From assembly GCA_009801085.1 (NCBI GenBank), contig VNWV01000004.1, forward strand, positions 1,922,001-1,986,000: a stretch of DNA of 64,000 nt. The letters are read 5' to 3'. Under the pieces are notes generated by a model. The model was not told the DNA's origin, did not search any database, and saw only the letters and a list, made by a program, of their open reading frames with translations. Every line of letters begins with the position of its first letter. The first letter of the stretch is position 1. The stretch comes from Lasiodiplodia sp. COLG20 (taxonomy: Eukaryota; Ascomycota; Dothideomycetes; Botryosphaeriales; Botryosphaeriaceae). Positions 1 to 10,423 of the stretch are shown piece after piece. The position numbers and the translations under genes are program-made.

Positions 1-1368
1 TCGGTTTATCATGCTTCGAGCGAGATTGGAACGAGGCGTTACTGGATAGCAGCGCGGCCGAGAGAAGAGCAGTGAGATTTTGTCCATGTTGAAATATGGA
101 GTTCCACAGATAATGTGAGACTAAGGCCCAGTCAATGCTTGCTGACAATTGGCACCGTCATTTTGTTCAAATCCAAACAGCCACCCGTGATCGCATAAAG
201 TTCCTGTAACATGTGAATTTCGTTAGTATCTGCGCTCGGTCCGGAGCCCATGGTCATTGGACTGTTGCAAGAGCTTTTAGTGGCGCCATGTGGTTCTGAG
301 CAGCCAAACCAGAGTTTGCCGGTTTAAAGGCCCTATCGTTGTCACTCACCTCCCTCAAATTACCCAGTAAATAGCAGTGAGCCCTCCGGTTCTCCTTGTG
401 ACTCGAGCCACTTGGTTCTGGGCGGAATATCGACCTAATCACAAACGTCAAACTTCTGCCGCCCTGGCTGTACCACTTCTTTTAATTTGAACAAGTTTCA
501 GCTGGCAGGCAGTATTGTTATCAATAAATCAAAATTGAACAACCCTACATGAAACTCATCGTTATCTTTTATCTACGTGTCTCAGCAGATTTCGAAAGTG
601 ATGCATCGTCAATTTTGATGCTGATTTATGAGTAGAGAAGCATATTTATCTCGCTCGAGCGACCGAGCCGCAAGACAAAAGTATCGCTGTCTAATGCGGA
701 GAAGTCGCTCTTAAATGCCACCATTCAGGAGAGCAAATACTGTACTTTTCTCACAAAAGCGAGTGGAATCTGCATTTTTAAGCACACCACTACGCAGCCC
801 TTCGCGCGCACAGGTGTAACACAAGAAGCGCCACGTGGAATGGACTAGATTTCATAGTGGTCCTTGATCCTAAACAGGCCCAGCGTAGGCCCAGATTAGG
901 CAACGACATAGAAGAAAAGATATCTATAGGTGTATTTTTTGGGTTATTCCTCCGGTAGGAATACCACCATGTAGGGGTGACTGAATGTAGGTCTTGCTCC
1001 CGAGATCGGAACCCCAATACATGAGGGTTTCTCGGCATTGTTCATCTGCGATATTGGAATACGTAACAATGCGAAGGTTCATCAATTAATGGAAAGAAGC
1101 TAATGCTTCCACATTTGGAAAACAAAACACTATGAGTACTGTTGTTCACACTCTCACATACAGAAAGACATATTTGAAATTTAATTATTCCATTCGTTGA
1201 TCATACAGTGCAGGGTGCTAGTCACCTCGCGGCAACAATCATCCACTGCTTCGTATCTCGTTCACCTTCCATATCAGACCCCCAATGATCAAGAGGAGAA
1301 AAGGCTCGTCACTTCGTTTCCGCAATCTCAGCCGTTGTAAGAACGCGCACTAAAGACCCGCCCATACC
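1..1368. other. Intergenic, no supported gene
   Basis: I see no convincing coding sequence on either strand. The open frames here are short, lack ATG starts or recognisable motifs, and stop frequently. Base composition is mixed with AT-rich patches around 480-760 and 1080-1200. The last part is the 3' flank of the small membrane protein gene on the minus strand. Confidence 0.6.
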
Positions 1369-1976
1369 TCATTCAAAAGGGTTGGTGCGGGTGCCCCACC
1401 AGGTGAGGGTCAAGCTGAGGCCAACAGTCTCCAGAAGCCTGGCGACTGCGCCGACGGCAACCTGTTCGAGAGGACGCTTCTCGGTGATGATGTGGGCAAC
1501 AAGCTACAATCCGCCGTGTCAGCAACAAAATCCTATCCAAACAAACCAGCCAAAATGCCCAAGATATGTAAAAACTCACCGAAGGCGCAGAGCTGGCGAA
1601 GAAGATAAGACCACCCAAGTACGCAGCGCCCTTGTAGCTGAGGGTGCCGGTGGCGTTGAGAAGCGCGCCCACACCGTACGCCTGCACGGCGCTGCCTACC
1701 AAGCTCGAGCCGTAGCTGGCCGCCGCCGTCGCGGCCTCCTTGGACTTGAAGAACTCCTCCTTGGAGTTGGCTGCCTGCGCTTGCCGGTACGTGTCGCCAA
1801 AGACGGGGCCGAGGACCGCCAGCGAGACGGCGTGCGTGTAGATGGTGCCGAGGGCGATAGCCGAGGGCTTAACAGGAGGGAGGTCTAGTGATGGGGTAAG
1901 CGCTTTGTCAGTAGGGTGGTGCGCGAGGAAGTTGTGAAGTCATGGGTGTGGAGAACGTACAGTGGAGGGTGGCCAT
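1369..1976 (-). CDS. Small conserved fungal membrane protein (DUF1761-like)
   Basis: The three-exon model is 1976-1961, 1884-1580 and 1503-1369. Introns begin GTACGT and GTGAGT and end CTAG and GTAG. The spliced length of 456 nt gives 151 aa. The protein has hydrophobic helices around an early PSAIALGTIYTHAV segment, a central GVGALLNATGTLSYKGAAYLG segment, and a C-terminal segment ending in LTLTWWGTRTNPFE. The C-terminal part resembles small DUF1761-type membrane proteins of fungi, known only as uncharacterised. The exon 3 frame differs from the frame read straight through the intron; splicing extends the protein to TGA at 1371-1369. Function is unknown; the family assignment is from memory and moderate. 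Confidence 0.7.
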
Positions 1977-3789
1977 TGTTGCGATAGTAAAGTCGAATGG
2001 GATCCGTTGAGATGAGAAAGTCGTGAGAAAGGGATAGGATTGTGTAGTGAGAGAGTGTGACAAGAGACGCGATTCTCTCTCTTTATGGGGAGCTGCACGC
2101 TGCTGTGATGATGACGAAACCTGGCACGCTTTGGGACGCGCTTCCTTTTCCAAGGAGTAAGAGCGATGCTCGGGAGGACAAGGCCAGAAGCGCCACACTA
2201 AGGGCCAGAACGCCCATCCAACCAGTCAATTGCCGGTGAAATGAGACCTTGCGCGAGGGGCGACAGCAGCCAGCGTAACAATTGCCATCCTCAGCAAAGC
2301 CCATCGTCGGCCTGCAGCAATTGCAGCATCTCTCTCTGCAGCTGCCCGCATCCCCTCCCGCCCAGAGCCGCTCATTTCCGAGGCTCCGCAACGTGAAAGA
2401 GCAGAGAGAGGTTGCGCCATAGATCATTATGCCGGATCGACGTCATGACAGCTTGGCGCCCGGACTGTGGCTGGTGACGCAGAAGCCGGCCTAGCTGCGA
2501 GGAGCTATGACCTTCTTTCTCTTCCCCGCGCTATCCAATCGGCAATCGATGGGAGCTGCTCCATCGTGAATTCACATCGAGATCACGTATTTTCGCGGTC
2601 ACGAGTTGCGTGGCCTCGTGCGACGAGCTAGCATCTCTTCTGTCATCTTCTGGCCCTTTCGGCACTGGGGCTCCCGAACCCCTGTCACGTCCGAGGTCAT
2701 GGATCTGGCAACATGCAAATCATCCATGCGATGCGCGCTGCCGCCAAAATGCTTTGCTGCGAAGCTGAAGCGCTGCTATCTCGTACTTGCATGGCCTGGG
2801 CGAATCTCAGCACGAACTGAACGTGGTCGCTGACGTTTTCCTTTCCTTTCCATCGATGACGCCACGCGCGACGCCAGCAACGCCCCGCGCCGTGCCTGGT
2901 TCGCGCTTGATGACAGGCAGCTTGCGCCTCGCGCTATTTTGCGGGGGATCCGCTCCGAGAAAGATCAGAGCCGCCCCCCGCCGCTTCCCCACACATGCAA
3001 ACATCAGCCTCCTAAGCCCAGCCCGTGACGCAGAATCCAATTCCTCGTCTCGTTTCTTGGAATGGTGAGAATGGTCAACCGTATGTCCATCTGTTATTCC
3101 CGCGGGGTCAAGATTCAAGCAAGAAAACATGACGTGAAGATGCTTCGCCTTGCAGCCCCGACGCCACTGCCCACAGTTGCCAGTTGACATCTACGTTGCT
3201 GACGGGGACAAGCAAGGAGAAGCATTACCAGCCCATCACTTGCATCTAGCCATCCCAAACTAGACCCCAACCATAGTTCTATCAGAAACACTTCTCACGA
3301 AAGCATTTACTTAAGCCCTTGGTGGCAGCGAAAAGAAAATAGTGTATCAATTTGATTTCGCCCAATCAACAATCGCTAGCTGCCGGATTTCGACTAACCT
3401 GTCTCCTGAGAGCAGTCGGGTATAAATGTTTTCCCCTTGCTTGAAGTTGTTCCTTTCAACTTTTTTGTTCTTTCTTTTCCTTGATTGATCCCGCAACAAA
3501 GCGCAGATTCCGCAAATTCCGAAGCCAGAAAGCTTCTGTCCCTGCCCTTTGCCCAAAAACAAAAAAACGCCAAACCCGCTCTGTTCCATCTGAGTATACC
3601 CTTTCCCAAAGTACTCATGCGTATTATAGCACGATAATGATAGCAAGAAAGCATCGTGAAATACGGCTCGCAAAAAAAAAAAATACAACATTCGGGCGAC
3701 TTTGACGGTAGGGTGGACTCAAGCGCCGAAGTGAAACTCACATCCTCATAGTCATCAACTTCAACCTCTTGACCTCATCGCTAATCCAT
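1977..3789. other. Intergenic: promoter of the 1.4-2.0 kb gene and 3' flank of the next gene
   Basis: This holds the upstream region of the small membrane protein gene and, beyond about 3.3 kb, the 3' flank of the Ser/Arg-rich gene. An A-rich tract lies at about 3670-3683. The several 60-127-codon open frames have no homology I recognise and overlap one another on both strands, so I treat them as chance. Confidence 0.5.
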
Positions 3790-5624
3790 CTAGAGCCGCT
3801 CCCTTTCGCGCTGCTCCCTCCTGGGCATGCCTTCAAACACCGGAGGGACTAGACCAGCACTGGTCCAAAACTCTTCAGGCACATCGTCGCGCCGCGCCAG
3901 TCGTCCCAGTATGTCGCGCATCGATTCCAGCTCCGCGTCCATTGGGGCCTGGCCCTCGGCAACTCTGTCCAAGATACCTGCGATGTCTGTAACGGCAGGT
4001 AAGCTAACGCCATTGTTTCCGCTGCCACTACTGTTGGCAGCATCGCTACCGACACCGCTGTCGCGCCTGTTGTTGAAGCTTCGTTCAACACCGCTGCTAT
4101 TCTCTCGACGCAGGCGCGGAACACGGGGAAGATATTCGACCCTAAATTGAGAAGGCGGCGGCGAACGGGAAGAAGCCGAGGGGCTCGACCTGTCCGAGGA
4201 CGATGCACGCTCAGCGAATGCGAAGTAGTTCCGGACAAGCTGCGTTGCGTCGTGGGAGCGCGACCGAACGGAAGGTGGGTAAGCGGCCGGGTTGCGCGTT
4301 GGCGGGCCATCCCGACGGGAGTGCGACCCGAACTCGTACGACCTATTTCTGCGAGAGCGTGCCGCTGAACCATGTGTATCGAGTCTCTCCTCGCCCTCCG
4401 TATCATTCCCAGATATGTCATCGTCGGTCTCACAACCGCGCTGTGGCAGCAAAGAAGATGACTCGTCCGGGCTCTGCCGGCGAGAAGGAACGGTGAGCTG
4501 GGTGTTCGGAGAGGCTGCAGAGGCAGCGCGACCCGACTCGGAGCCATCTTGAGAGTTGTTCGAGGCGGAGAAGGAAGCGGAAGCGGCTGCGGAGGTGAAC
4601 GATGAGTCTGCGCTAGGGAGCTGCGCATCGGGCGTGATGGTGGTGAGCATCGTCTCCCAAGGGTCTGCGGGAGGACTCAAACTGCGCTCGCGGTCTCCGA
4701 GTCCATCGACGGTGCCAGGAGGGCTCCAAGTATGCCGCAGAGAGCTGGCTGGCAGAAGTCCGTCCGTGACCTGTCGCCGACCCATGCGCCGGAGGGGAGG
4801 CAGATCGCGGGTGGCATCCCTCAAGTCGCGGCTGGCGTCCGTTGGAGCAGGTTCCTCGTCACCTTCGGCAGAATCATTGGAGAAAGGCCAGTTGCTTGGT
4901 GCGCGGCGATAGGTGTGTCTTGGCAGCTCTCCGAGCGGCTCTTGAGCCCTGCTCGACCACACCCGGCGCCGTCTGTTGGACGTCCTAGAGATCAGATCGA
5001 GAGCACGCTCCCTCATGTGTCGTGGACGAGGACGATCCAGATCGCTGCTCGACTCTCGTTCTTGGGACCCGGAACGAAATCTGAAGAGTTGTGGGTTACG
5101 ATCATCGTCGGGCTGGCTGTGATCGAAGCGGCTAGCGCGCAGAGTGGGGCCATCGGTGCTGATATACAGATGGACGCGCTCCTCAGGGCTGCGGGTCGAT
5201 GCGCGCAACTCAGATGTGATGGACTCCAGCCGGTCAAGGTCAGAGAGCCAGTCGTCAGCCATGCCGGTCAGGTCCGTGTTCCGGCGCTCCTGGTTGCGTC
5301 TCTCAGCCTCCCACTCATTTGCACGGCGCGTGATAAGCTCCGCGACGTTGATGTAGCGGCGAGTGTAGCCGTTTGCATCGCTGCGCGCCGATGTGCGCCC
5401 CGGACGCGACGAGGTTGGCGAGGAGCGGCGTATGGGAGAGCGCGTCGCGGCAGACGCGTCGTTCTTGACTGCCTGGGCGCGCTGGTCGGCAGGAGACGGC
5501 GCGCGCCAGATTCTGCGGGGTGCGTTAGTGATGCTAGAGGCGTTGCGCCTGTGAGGCTGAAAGGCACGCGCGCGTTGGTTGCGCATAAACAGTTGTGGCG
5601 TGAGGAGACATACGGGAGGCCCAT
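3790..5624 (-). CDS. Conserved fungal protein of unknown function, Ser/Arg-rich
   Basis: The preferred model has an 11-nt first exon (5624-5614), a 101-nt intron (5613-5513; donor GTATGT, branch-like CTAAC, acceptor CGCAG) and a long exon 5512-3790. The sum is 1734 nt, giving 577 aa that begin MGLPIWRAPSP. Reading without the intron gives a 654-aa frame from an ATG at 5754, which I think is wrong. The protein is low complexity, rich in Ser, Arg and Pro, with ordered islands: YINVAELITRRANEWEAERR, an SPPGTVDGLGDRERSLSPP block followed by PWETMLTTITPD, and a C-terminal island with LVPPVFEGMPRREQ. Similar islands recur in uncharacterised proteins of other filamentous fungi (from memory). It may be a nuclear or signalling scaffold, but no function is assigned. 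It is divergent from FOL3, sharing 302 bp. Confidence 0.75.
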
Positions 5625-5926
5625 GATGCGGGGAGGGTGCGGAGGCGATGCGCGACTGGTTGGTAACGAGCGACGGTTGATGGATGTGGGCGGTGGGATG
5701 TGCGCGCGCGAGAGTGGAGGATGGATGCGGAGTGAGGCAGTGTAGAGAGAGCATGCAGAGATCTGGGGTCGCGCGGATGGCGAGCCGGGTGAGGCGGGCC
5801 TGCCTCAGCCAATAAGCGGTCCCTGCGTCTCGCGTTCAACAGTCGCCCTGCAGGTCCGCCTCGCGCGACGCACCGCCCCCCGAGCGCGTTGCCCGGCCGT
5901 CCTCCAACGTCACCCCAGTTGCCGCC
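5625..5926. promoter_or_regulatory. Short divergent promoter region shared with FOL3
   Basis: This 302-bp spacer lies between the start codons of two divergent genes, so it must hold both 5' UTRs and both core promoters. It is GC-rich and I see no clear TATA box. Regulatory function is inferred from position only. Confidence 0.5.
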
Positions 5927-7186
5927 ATGATTGAGCTCGGCCTGGCCCGCGTCGGTCAGCTGCTCAAGCAGACGCCGCTTCCATGGCGCGCCATCCACGT
6001 TGCCGGCACTAACGGCAAAGGTTCCATCTGCACGGCAGCCTCTGCCATGCTGCACAGGGCCGGCATCCCGCACGGCCGCTTCACCTCGCCGCACCTGATC
6101 GACCGCTGGGATTGCATTAGCATCAACGAGGAGCCTGTCGCCGAGTCCGTCTTCCGCGAGGTCGAGCATCTGGTCTTGGGCCGCAATGAGCGCGAAGGCA
6201 TCAACGCCACCGAGTTCGAGCTGCTGACCGCCACCGCCTTCGAGCTCTTCACCCGCGCGAAGATTGTGATTGGCGTTATCGAGACTGGCATGGGCGGCCG
6301 CTTGGATGCCACAAACGTCTTGCAGCAGCCCCTGGTGACTGTCATCTGCAAGATCGGCATCGATCATCAGGCATTTTTAGGCGACACTATCGAAAAGATC
6401 GCCTTCGAGAAAGCCGGGATCATGAAGCCAGGCGTGCCTGTTGTCGTCGAAGGTACCAACAGACCGTCCGTCGTTGAGGTGATCCAACAGCGCGCCAAAG
6501 AAATATCCGCAGGCCCAGTATACATGGTTAACGGTCTGCCGGATTTGCCGGAATCAAATTCAGAGTACAAGAACTTCCTCAAGGCCAAGGACTTCCAACC
6601 CCATGAGATTCTCAACACAGCATGTGCTCACAAAGCTACCCTGTTGGCTTTGGAGGCCCTTGGTCGGAAGCCTGACGATGAGCTGAGTCTCTTCAACGGT
6701 CTGGCAGACGTCAAGTTGCCCGGACGCCTTCAGACTTTGGATCTCGGGCGTATCACCGAGCGCAAGAGCCCGGCCGTATTGGACGGGGCACACAATGTTG
6801 ACTCGGCTGAAGCTCTTGGCTGTTTTGTAGAGTCATTACGCAAGAAGTCCAAGAGTGGTGTTGTTTGGGTGTTGTCAGTCAGCTACGGCAAGGCCATGAT
6901 TGAGATGCTGAGACCGCTTCTGAGAAACGGGGATTCCGTCGTGGCTGCGGAGTTCGGCCCGGTTGATGGAATGCCCTGGGTGAAACCAACACCCGCTGGA
7001 GAAATAGTCGCAGCTGCAAATGCCACTGCAACGTTGCATGAAACCGCCGAGTGTGGCCCAGACGTCCCAGCTGCTTTGAAGAAAGCTGCGGCCTTGGCGT
7101 CCACTGACGGTAGTGAAGCTCCCCTTGTCATTGCTGGTAGTCTTTACCTGGTGTCGGACGTCTTGCGTCTTTTGAGGAGTGGCTGA
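5927..7186 (+). CDS. FOL3: Dihydrofolate synthase (Mur ligase family)
   Basis: ATP-dependent ligation of glutamate to dihydropteroate makes dihydrofolate, an essential step of de novo folate synthesis that fungi have and animals lack. The single-exon gene encodes 419 aa, near the length of yeast Fol3. It starts MIELGLARVGQLL, as the family does. The Mur-ligase P-loop AGTNGKGS lies near residues 26-33, followed by the family blocks GRFTSPHLIDRWDCI, ETGMGGRLDATN and KIGIDHQAFLG. The central FEKAGIMKPGVP and C-terminal LDGAHNVDSAEAL motifs are present. Folylpolyglutamate synthase (Met7) is the paralogous alternative. The short length and the IELGL start favour Fol3. Cytosolic by inference; no targeting extension is visible. 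Confidence 0.93.
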   Translation: MIELGLARVGQLLKQTPLPWRAIHVAGTNGKGSICTAASAMLHRAGIPHGRFTSPHLIDRWDCISINEEPVAESVFREVEHLVLGRNEREGINATEFELLTATAFELFTRAKIVIGVIETGMGGRLDATNVLQQPLVTVICKIGIDHQAFLGDTIEKIAFEKAGIMKPGVPVVVEGTNRPSVVEVIQQRAKEISAGPVYMVNGLPDLPESNSEYKNFLKAKDFQPHEILNTACAHKATLLALEALGRKPDDELSLFNGLADVKLPGRLQTLDLGRITERKSPAVLDGAHNVDSAEALGCFVESLRKKSKSGVVWVLSVSYGKAMIEMLRPLLRNGDSVVAAEFGPVDGMPWVKPTPAGEIVAAANATATLHETAECGPDVPAALKKAAALASTDGSEAPLVIAGSLYLVSDVLRLLRSG

Positions 7187-7509
7187 CAGCGTGAAAAGCG
7201 TGGACAGAGATAAAAAAAAATTCAGGCGATTGAATCACACGGCTAAAGCGCATATGAATTGCGTACAATGAGTGAGATACCTTGTAGGAAATATATCGAA
7301 AGCCAACAGCATAGCGTGCCTAGCATCAGGAGACCGCCATGCAAACTTATCTAAGAAAAATCCAGAAGAAACAGAAGAATACAGCAGCATACCGCTCCAT
7401 TCGACCGTAAACGTGAGCCTAGCTACTGCTTTGAAGGAGGAGGACAATATTGAGAGCCAGACTTCAACAGTTCACCACACCCGTCAATCCAATTTCCGTC
7501 CACGTCCAT
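7187..7509. other. Convergent intergenic
   Basis: This is the 3' flank of FOL3 (+) and of the small membrane protein gene (-). It holds nothing else I can support. Confidence 0.5.
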
Positions 7510-8142
7510 CTACGCCAGCCTTCCAATCATCCACCTCGGCCCTATCAGCGGAAGTCCACATTTCACCGTCCCCGCCCACTCATTCCCACTACACCTGCTC
7601 GGCTTCCACATGCACCACCTGTTACCACTCGACACTATGAGCTCCATCAACAGATCCCACCCATTTCTCCTTATCTCGGGCCGTGGCGTGCACGACCACT
7701 CCTGTTCCATCTGCATCAACCCATTGATCGGAACATAGCGGCGCGCCGTGAAGATGTCCAGGTAGGCCTCGTGCAACATTTTCGGCAGGGTGTTGACAAC
7801 CACCTGCGCGAGGAAGAGGAAGAAAGCGATATACAAGACGATCCACACCGGCTTGATAATGAAGACATCGACGAGCAGGTAAACGATGCGAAGAAGCATT
7901 GAGACTGCGGAGAAGAAGAGCGCAAAGGCGAAAACGACGAGGCGAGTAAGAATGTTTCCATTGGCAGGGCCATTCATGCTTCCAAGTTTTCGGAACTGGC
8001 GCAGTATGAACTCTGTGGTATTTGAAAAGATTGCGAGTACGATGCCGCAAATGATGATGATGCTAAGGACGGAGAAGGGACGCTCGTGGGTTGAGACCCA
8101 ATACAGAATCGTATCAATGGCGTCTATGGTAGCGTGTATCAT
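7510..8142 (-). CDS. Small multi-spanning membrane protein, unknown function
   Basis: A 210-aa frame starts at an ATG at 8142. The first 140 residues are convincing. A hydrophobic helix around VLSIIIICGIVLAIF is followed by a long hydrophobic stretch from TRLVVFAFALFF through IVYLLVDVFII to VLYIAFFLFLAQVVV, consistent with three or four membrane spans. A hydrophilic segment with EAYLDIFTARRYVPINGLM follows. The last about 50 residues are rich in Trp, Arg and Ser and look less protein-like, so the true 3' end or an unseen intron is uncertain. I do not recognise the family. Confidence 0.5.
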   Translation of the reverse strand: MIHATIDAIDTILYWVSTHERPFSVLSIIIICGIVLAIFSNTTEFILRQFRKLGSMNGPANGNILTRLVVFAFALFFSAVSMLLRIVYLLVDVFIIKPVWIVLYIAFFLFLAQVVVNTLPKMLHEAYLDIFTARRYVPINGLMQMEQEWSCTPRPEIRRNGWDLLMELIVSSGNRWCMWKPSRCSGNEWAGTVKCGLPLIGPRWMIGRLA

Positions 8143-9040
8143 GATGATTCTGAGATCTGAATTGGCAAGAAGTGCAGTATGAGTTGACAGAATGGCCAGG
8201 TGGAAGAATGTTGCCGAACACTCTTTTAAGCTATCATGTAAAGTCGAAGCAGAGGGTGGTGATGAGAAGTGAAGTCAGTTAATAAACTTCAAAGAGCATC
8301 AACTTGATTTCTCTTTGTGCTAGCCGAAAACTTCAAGTAGGCAATCATAATGTGTTGATAACAAAGAATTTCTTTGTTAGGAGCTGCAAAAGGAACGACA
8401 CGATCCATAGAAAGGCTACAGGCAGCGTAAAATATGCGCTGAAAGGTGGCACTAGCAAACAGCAAACGGAAGAGAGATGAACATCATGGAATTCTGATGG
8501 TAGTGAAGGATGATCTATCGGTAGCTACGGTGGGTTTGGACGATATGCGTCCAAAGCAAACTACACTAAGCCTAATCGGGCAATGAACATATTGTAGCAA
8601 ACGCAGCCGGCCTACCGATACGTGCCGGCACGATCCTCAAATTCACTTGATGTCTGTTATCAGGCGTCAATATTGCTCGAGTAAATAACCCGACATCTCA
8701 GTATTTACATTTACAATGTAGATGTAGAGTTTCTGCGTGTGCGCACAACGAAGCTGACATCTTTGAGTAAGTGCGCAGTGTTGTAGAATATTCCATCCGA
8801 TTCCTGTCTCGTGTCAGATACTACAGCCTCACTCTATAGTTGAGGCAGCTCTTTGGATACAAACGTTAGGTTCAAAGGTATGCTAAAGCATTTAAACATG
8901 GAGTTCAATCAATATCTCATGCTTCAGGTTGAGGAGCTTAAGATCCTTTTAAAACAGGCTATGGGTGGTTGATATCTTTCATTCCAGCTTTACAATGTGC
9001 ATTAAATTGATCATAGGAGAAGGGGAATCTCATCCGTCAT
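8143..9040. other. Intergenic, AT-leaning, no gene seen
   Basis: No open frame of note on either strand. It is the upstream flank of the membrane protein gene and the 3' flank of MVD1. Confidence 0.6.
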
Positions 9041-10289
9041 TCATGCCTTCACAGCCTGGCCTTTCTCATCGACGAGGTGCTCCGTAACACTGATGGGGCC
9101 CTCTCCAACGCCAGTCAAGATAACCCTGCTGACTCCCTCCTTGAGCTGGGCGGCAGTCTTCTCATCGACCTTGGACTGTGCCTCGGCGTTTGCCTGGACA
9201 GCGCTACCCCTCTTGCCATCCCAGCCCTCCTTATCTCCGAGAAGAGCCTTGAAGAGGCCGGCAACCTCCTTCTCATGCTCCTCCAAATAGTAGACCACGG
9301 CGTTTGGTCCGGCATCGAACGTGTACGCTGCGATCGTCTTGCCCGCAGCGTCGTTGATGTACTCGACCGTCTTAATCGCCGCGCGGGACACGTCGTTCAT
9401 ATAGAAGATCGGGGGCTCGGTATCGAGGCAGGTGGCGTGGAAGCTGTTGCTGTCCTTCATCGTGACCTTTCCGAAGGTCTCGAAATCACGCGCCTTGATA
9501 GCGTCCTCCATCTGCTTCATGCGCAGAGGCACCGTCTCGTTGGCACGGGCAGGGAAAAGACTGCTGGTGGCGACAGTGGTCTGCATGCCAGTCGTGCTGC
9601 TAACGCCCTTCTTCGCCGCGCTGACGACGAGGATTACGGCGCGCATGTTGGGCCAGTGTGCGGCAGGAGCGACCTCGTAGGCCAGGCTGTCGCTACCATC
9701 GGCGGCGGTGCCCTTCTCCCACGCGACGTAGCCGCCAAACAGACTGCGGCAGGCCGAGCCGGAACCCTGGCGCGCGATGCGCGAAAGCTCCGTCGGGGTG
9801 GCGGGGAGCTGGTACAGGTCGGCGATGGCGCGCACCAAGGCAGCGAAACCGGCGGCGCTGCTGGCCAGGCCGGCGGCAGTGGGGAAGTTGTTCTCGCTGA
9901 CGACGCGCAGAGGGTACGACGACAGCTTGGGCAGGGTGGGGTCGGCAGCCTCGAGGGCGGCGCGCAGGGCCCTCAGCTCGCGGAAGCAGGCCTGGGTGCG
10001 GGCACCCGATACGTCCTGGTCCTGGCCATTGAGGAGGAGCGAGTCGGTGGTGGTGTAGGAGGAAGAGCAGGAGGCGGTGGTGTGGGTGCGGAGGTCGGAC
10101 TGGGCGAGGGTGACAGACAGCGACGAGTTGGTGGGTAGGTTAAGCTTAGGGTCGCGCTTGCCCCAGTACCTGTAAGTTGCGAGGATCGGTTTAGTCAATG
10201 GCGCGGGCAGCGGAATGTGAGGCGGACTTGATGACAGCGATGTTCACCGGGGCGGTGGTGCTCGCTCTGTAGACTTGAGAATCGGCCAT
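9041..10289 (-). CDS. MVD1: Mevalonate diphosphate decarboxylase
   Basis: This GHMP-superfamily enzyme decarboxylates mevalonate 5-diphosphate with ATP to isopentenyl diphosphate, feeding ergosterol and prenylation. Two exons, 10289-10228 and 10169-9041, give 396 aa, the same length as yeast Mvd1 (ERG19). Joining them makes the signature APVNIAVIKYWGKRD across the splice. The donor is the weak GTCCGC; the acceptor is ACAG. Further signatures are PTNSSLSVTL, the ATP-binding loop FPTAAGLASSAAGFAALV (about 115-130), the LFGGYV stretch, and TFDAGPNAVVYYLE near residue 300, which holds the catalytic Asp. It lies only 134 bp downstream of the DUF2985 gene on the same strand. Confidence 0.95.
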
Positions 10290-10423
10290 TTTGGTGGGAT
10301 AGATATGTTTGTGAAAGAGCTGAGCGGTGTGGAGGAGCAGTTGAGGGGCACCTGCTCTGGTATCCAGGAACGCCAGCCAGGGTCTGCGCTCGGACCGACC
10401 ACCGACGGCGCGCTCCAAATTAT

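Noticed and set aside
4732..5745. 337-codon plus-strand frame
   Set aside because: It lies antisense to the Ser/Arg-rich gene; its Arg/Val-rich sequence is the complement shadow of a biased-codon exon.
3790..5754. Intronless 654-aa version of the Ser/Arg-rich protein
   Set aside because: A good donor, branch and acceptor define an intron, and the alternative start gives an exact frame and a more plausible N-terminus.
9077..10138. 353-codon plus-strand frame
   Set aside because: Exact antisense shadow of MVD1, Gly/Val/Leu-rich with no motif.
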